This document shows positions 6,449 through 6,859 of a stretch of DNA of 6,859 nucleotides, piece after piece. Within the stretch, counting starts at the first letter, position 1. Each line of letters opens with the position of its first letter. The stretch covers positions 1-6,859 of the forward strand of contig CAIXDD010000529.1 in NCBI GenBank assembly GCA_903918155.1. The letters run 5' to 3'. This DNA is from an uncultured Hyphomicrobiales bacterium (GTDB lineage: Bacteria; Pseudomonadota; Alphaproteobacteria; Rhizobiales; Beijerinckiaceae). The notes under the pieces were generated by a model. That model worked only from the letters and a program-made list of their open reading frames with translations, was not told the DNA's origin and ran no database searches. A program made the translations under genes and the position numbers.

Positions 6449-6497
6449 CCTTTGCTTGCTGTTTTTCTCGTCCGTTCAGAGGACTAGCGGGATTTTC

Positions 6498-6859
6498 TTA
6501 CGCCGCCATCGCCTTGCGGAAGCGGCTGCGCAGCTCCGCCACGCTCATGGGCCGGGGCTTTTCGGGCGCCGGGGCGGGCGTGCTGGCGCGCAGGGAGGGG
6601 GCCGCGCCCAGCCGCTCGCGCGCATCCTCGCGGGCGGCTTCGGCGTCGAACCGGCGCAGCAGCGCCACGACGGGGGCGAGGGCCGCGTCGTCCAGCCGCT
6701 CGCAGCTCGTCAGCACGCGCTCGATCATGAGGCGGGAGAGGCGGGCGCCCGAGTCGGGGTCGGCCCCCAATTCGCCGGCGAGGTCGGCCTGGGCGGCCAG
6801 CGCGGCGCGGAAGGCGGGCAGCAAGGCGGCGGGCATGCCGGCGCGGGCGAACAGGGCCG
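6498..6859 (-). CDS. C-terminal fragment of hypothetical protein, tentatively DUF2336-like
   Basis: A frame entering from the right edge gives 119 visible residues and stops at TAA (6498-6500). An internal ATG at 6834-6836 has no purine-rich site ahead of it and the frame stays open to the edge, so the true start is probably outside the window. The visible part is mostly helical. A first segment (LLPAFRAALAAQADL) leads to ARLSRLMIERVLTSCERLDD and LAPVVALLRRFDAEAAREDA, then a Pro/Ala-rich linker and a basic tail (SVAELRSRFRKAMAA). The middle pattern recalls the C-terminal part of alphaproteobacterial DUF2336 proteins, whose function is unknown; that assignment is from memory and tentative. There are no membrane segments or signal peptide in view. 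It is transcribed in the same direction as the porin, but the 260-base gap argues for separate transcription. Confidence 0.72.
   Translation of the reverse strand, partial: ALFARAGMPAALLPAFRAALAAQADLAGELGADPDSGARLSRLMIERVLTSCERLDDAALAPVVALLRRFDAEAAREDARERLGAAPSLRASTPAPAPEKPRPMSVAELRSRFRKAMAA

Larger units (their letters stand above)
6238..6497 (-). promoter_or_regulatory. Porin upstream region: promoter and leader, no confident hexamers
   Basis: This 260-base stretch carries no credible gene and lies between two minus-strand genes, so it should hold the porin promoter. The part at about 6350-6497 is clearly AT-richer than the rest of the window. The part at 6250-6320 is GC-rich and can form hairpins (GGCGGCG 6271-6277 with CGCCGCC 6292-6298, and the palindrome CCGCTCGAGCGG 6298-6309). 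On the minus strand I examined TTTACT-17-TTGAGT, TTGAAC-17-AATGGC and the AT-rich TAAATT near 6360; none is a good promoter match. A dyad lies at 6430-6448. Confidence 0.5.

Noticed and set aside
6481..6497. Possible terminator just after the right-edge gene
   Set aside because: Only a 4-bp GTCC/GGAC stem can be drawn nearby, and no T run follows on the minus strand.

Overview
The window is GC-rich, with strong G/C preference at third codon positions. It comes from the chromosome of an alphaproteobacterium, most likely of the order Hyphomicrobiales (Rhizobiales). The best evidence is the outer-membrane porin of the rhizobial/Brucella Omp2 type, with its conserved early Cys pair. The MutL C-terminal motifs fit the same assignment. 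A methylotrophic or Beijerinckiaceae/Methylocystaceae-like host is possible, but this is only an impression.

Layout. Bases 1-382 hold the 3' end of an unrecognised plus-strand gene. Three complete plus-strand genes follow: a 12-helix major facilitator transporter (454-1716), a YhdH/AcuI-type NADPH-dependent acryloyl-CoA reductase (1814-2803) and the mismatch-repair protein MutL (2848-4704). The gaps between them are 71, 97 and 44 bases, and none contains a convincing terminator, so read-through transcription is plausible. A perfect 12-bp-stem terminator at 4743-4770 has A/T tracts on both sides. It separates mutL from the convergent minus-strand porin gene (4816-6237) and can serve both. A second inverted repeat lies between this terminator and the porin stop codon. 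Upstream of the porin is a 260-base region, AT-richer in its distal part, that should hold the porin promoter and leader. The right edge (6498-6859) holds the 3' end of another minus-strand gene, tentatively a DUF2336-like protein.

Function. MutL is a housekeeping DNA-repair protein. It carries the complete metal-dependent endonuclease motif set, as expected for a lineage that repairs mismatches without MutH. The reductase detoxifies or assimilates C3 acyl-CoA intermediates. The adjacent transporter could supply a carboxylate, but this link is inferred only from position. The porin is a general outer-membrane diffusion channel and has no evident functional link to the other genes.

No mobile element, CRISPR array, tRNA or rRNA was seen, and I find no clear new system. 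The most interesting details are two separate 12-bp tandem repeats in the mutL linker, the tandem hairpins between the convergent genes, possible alternative leader hairpins upstream of the porin, and surface loops of the porin with codon use unlike the rest of the gene.
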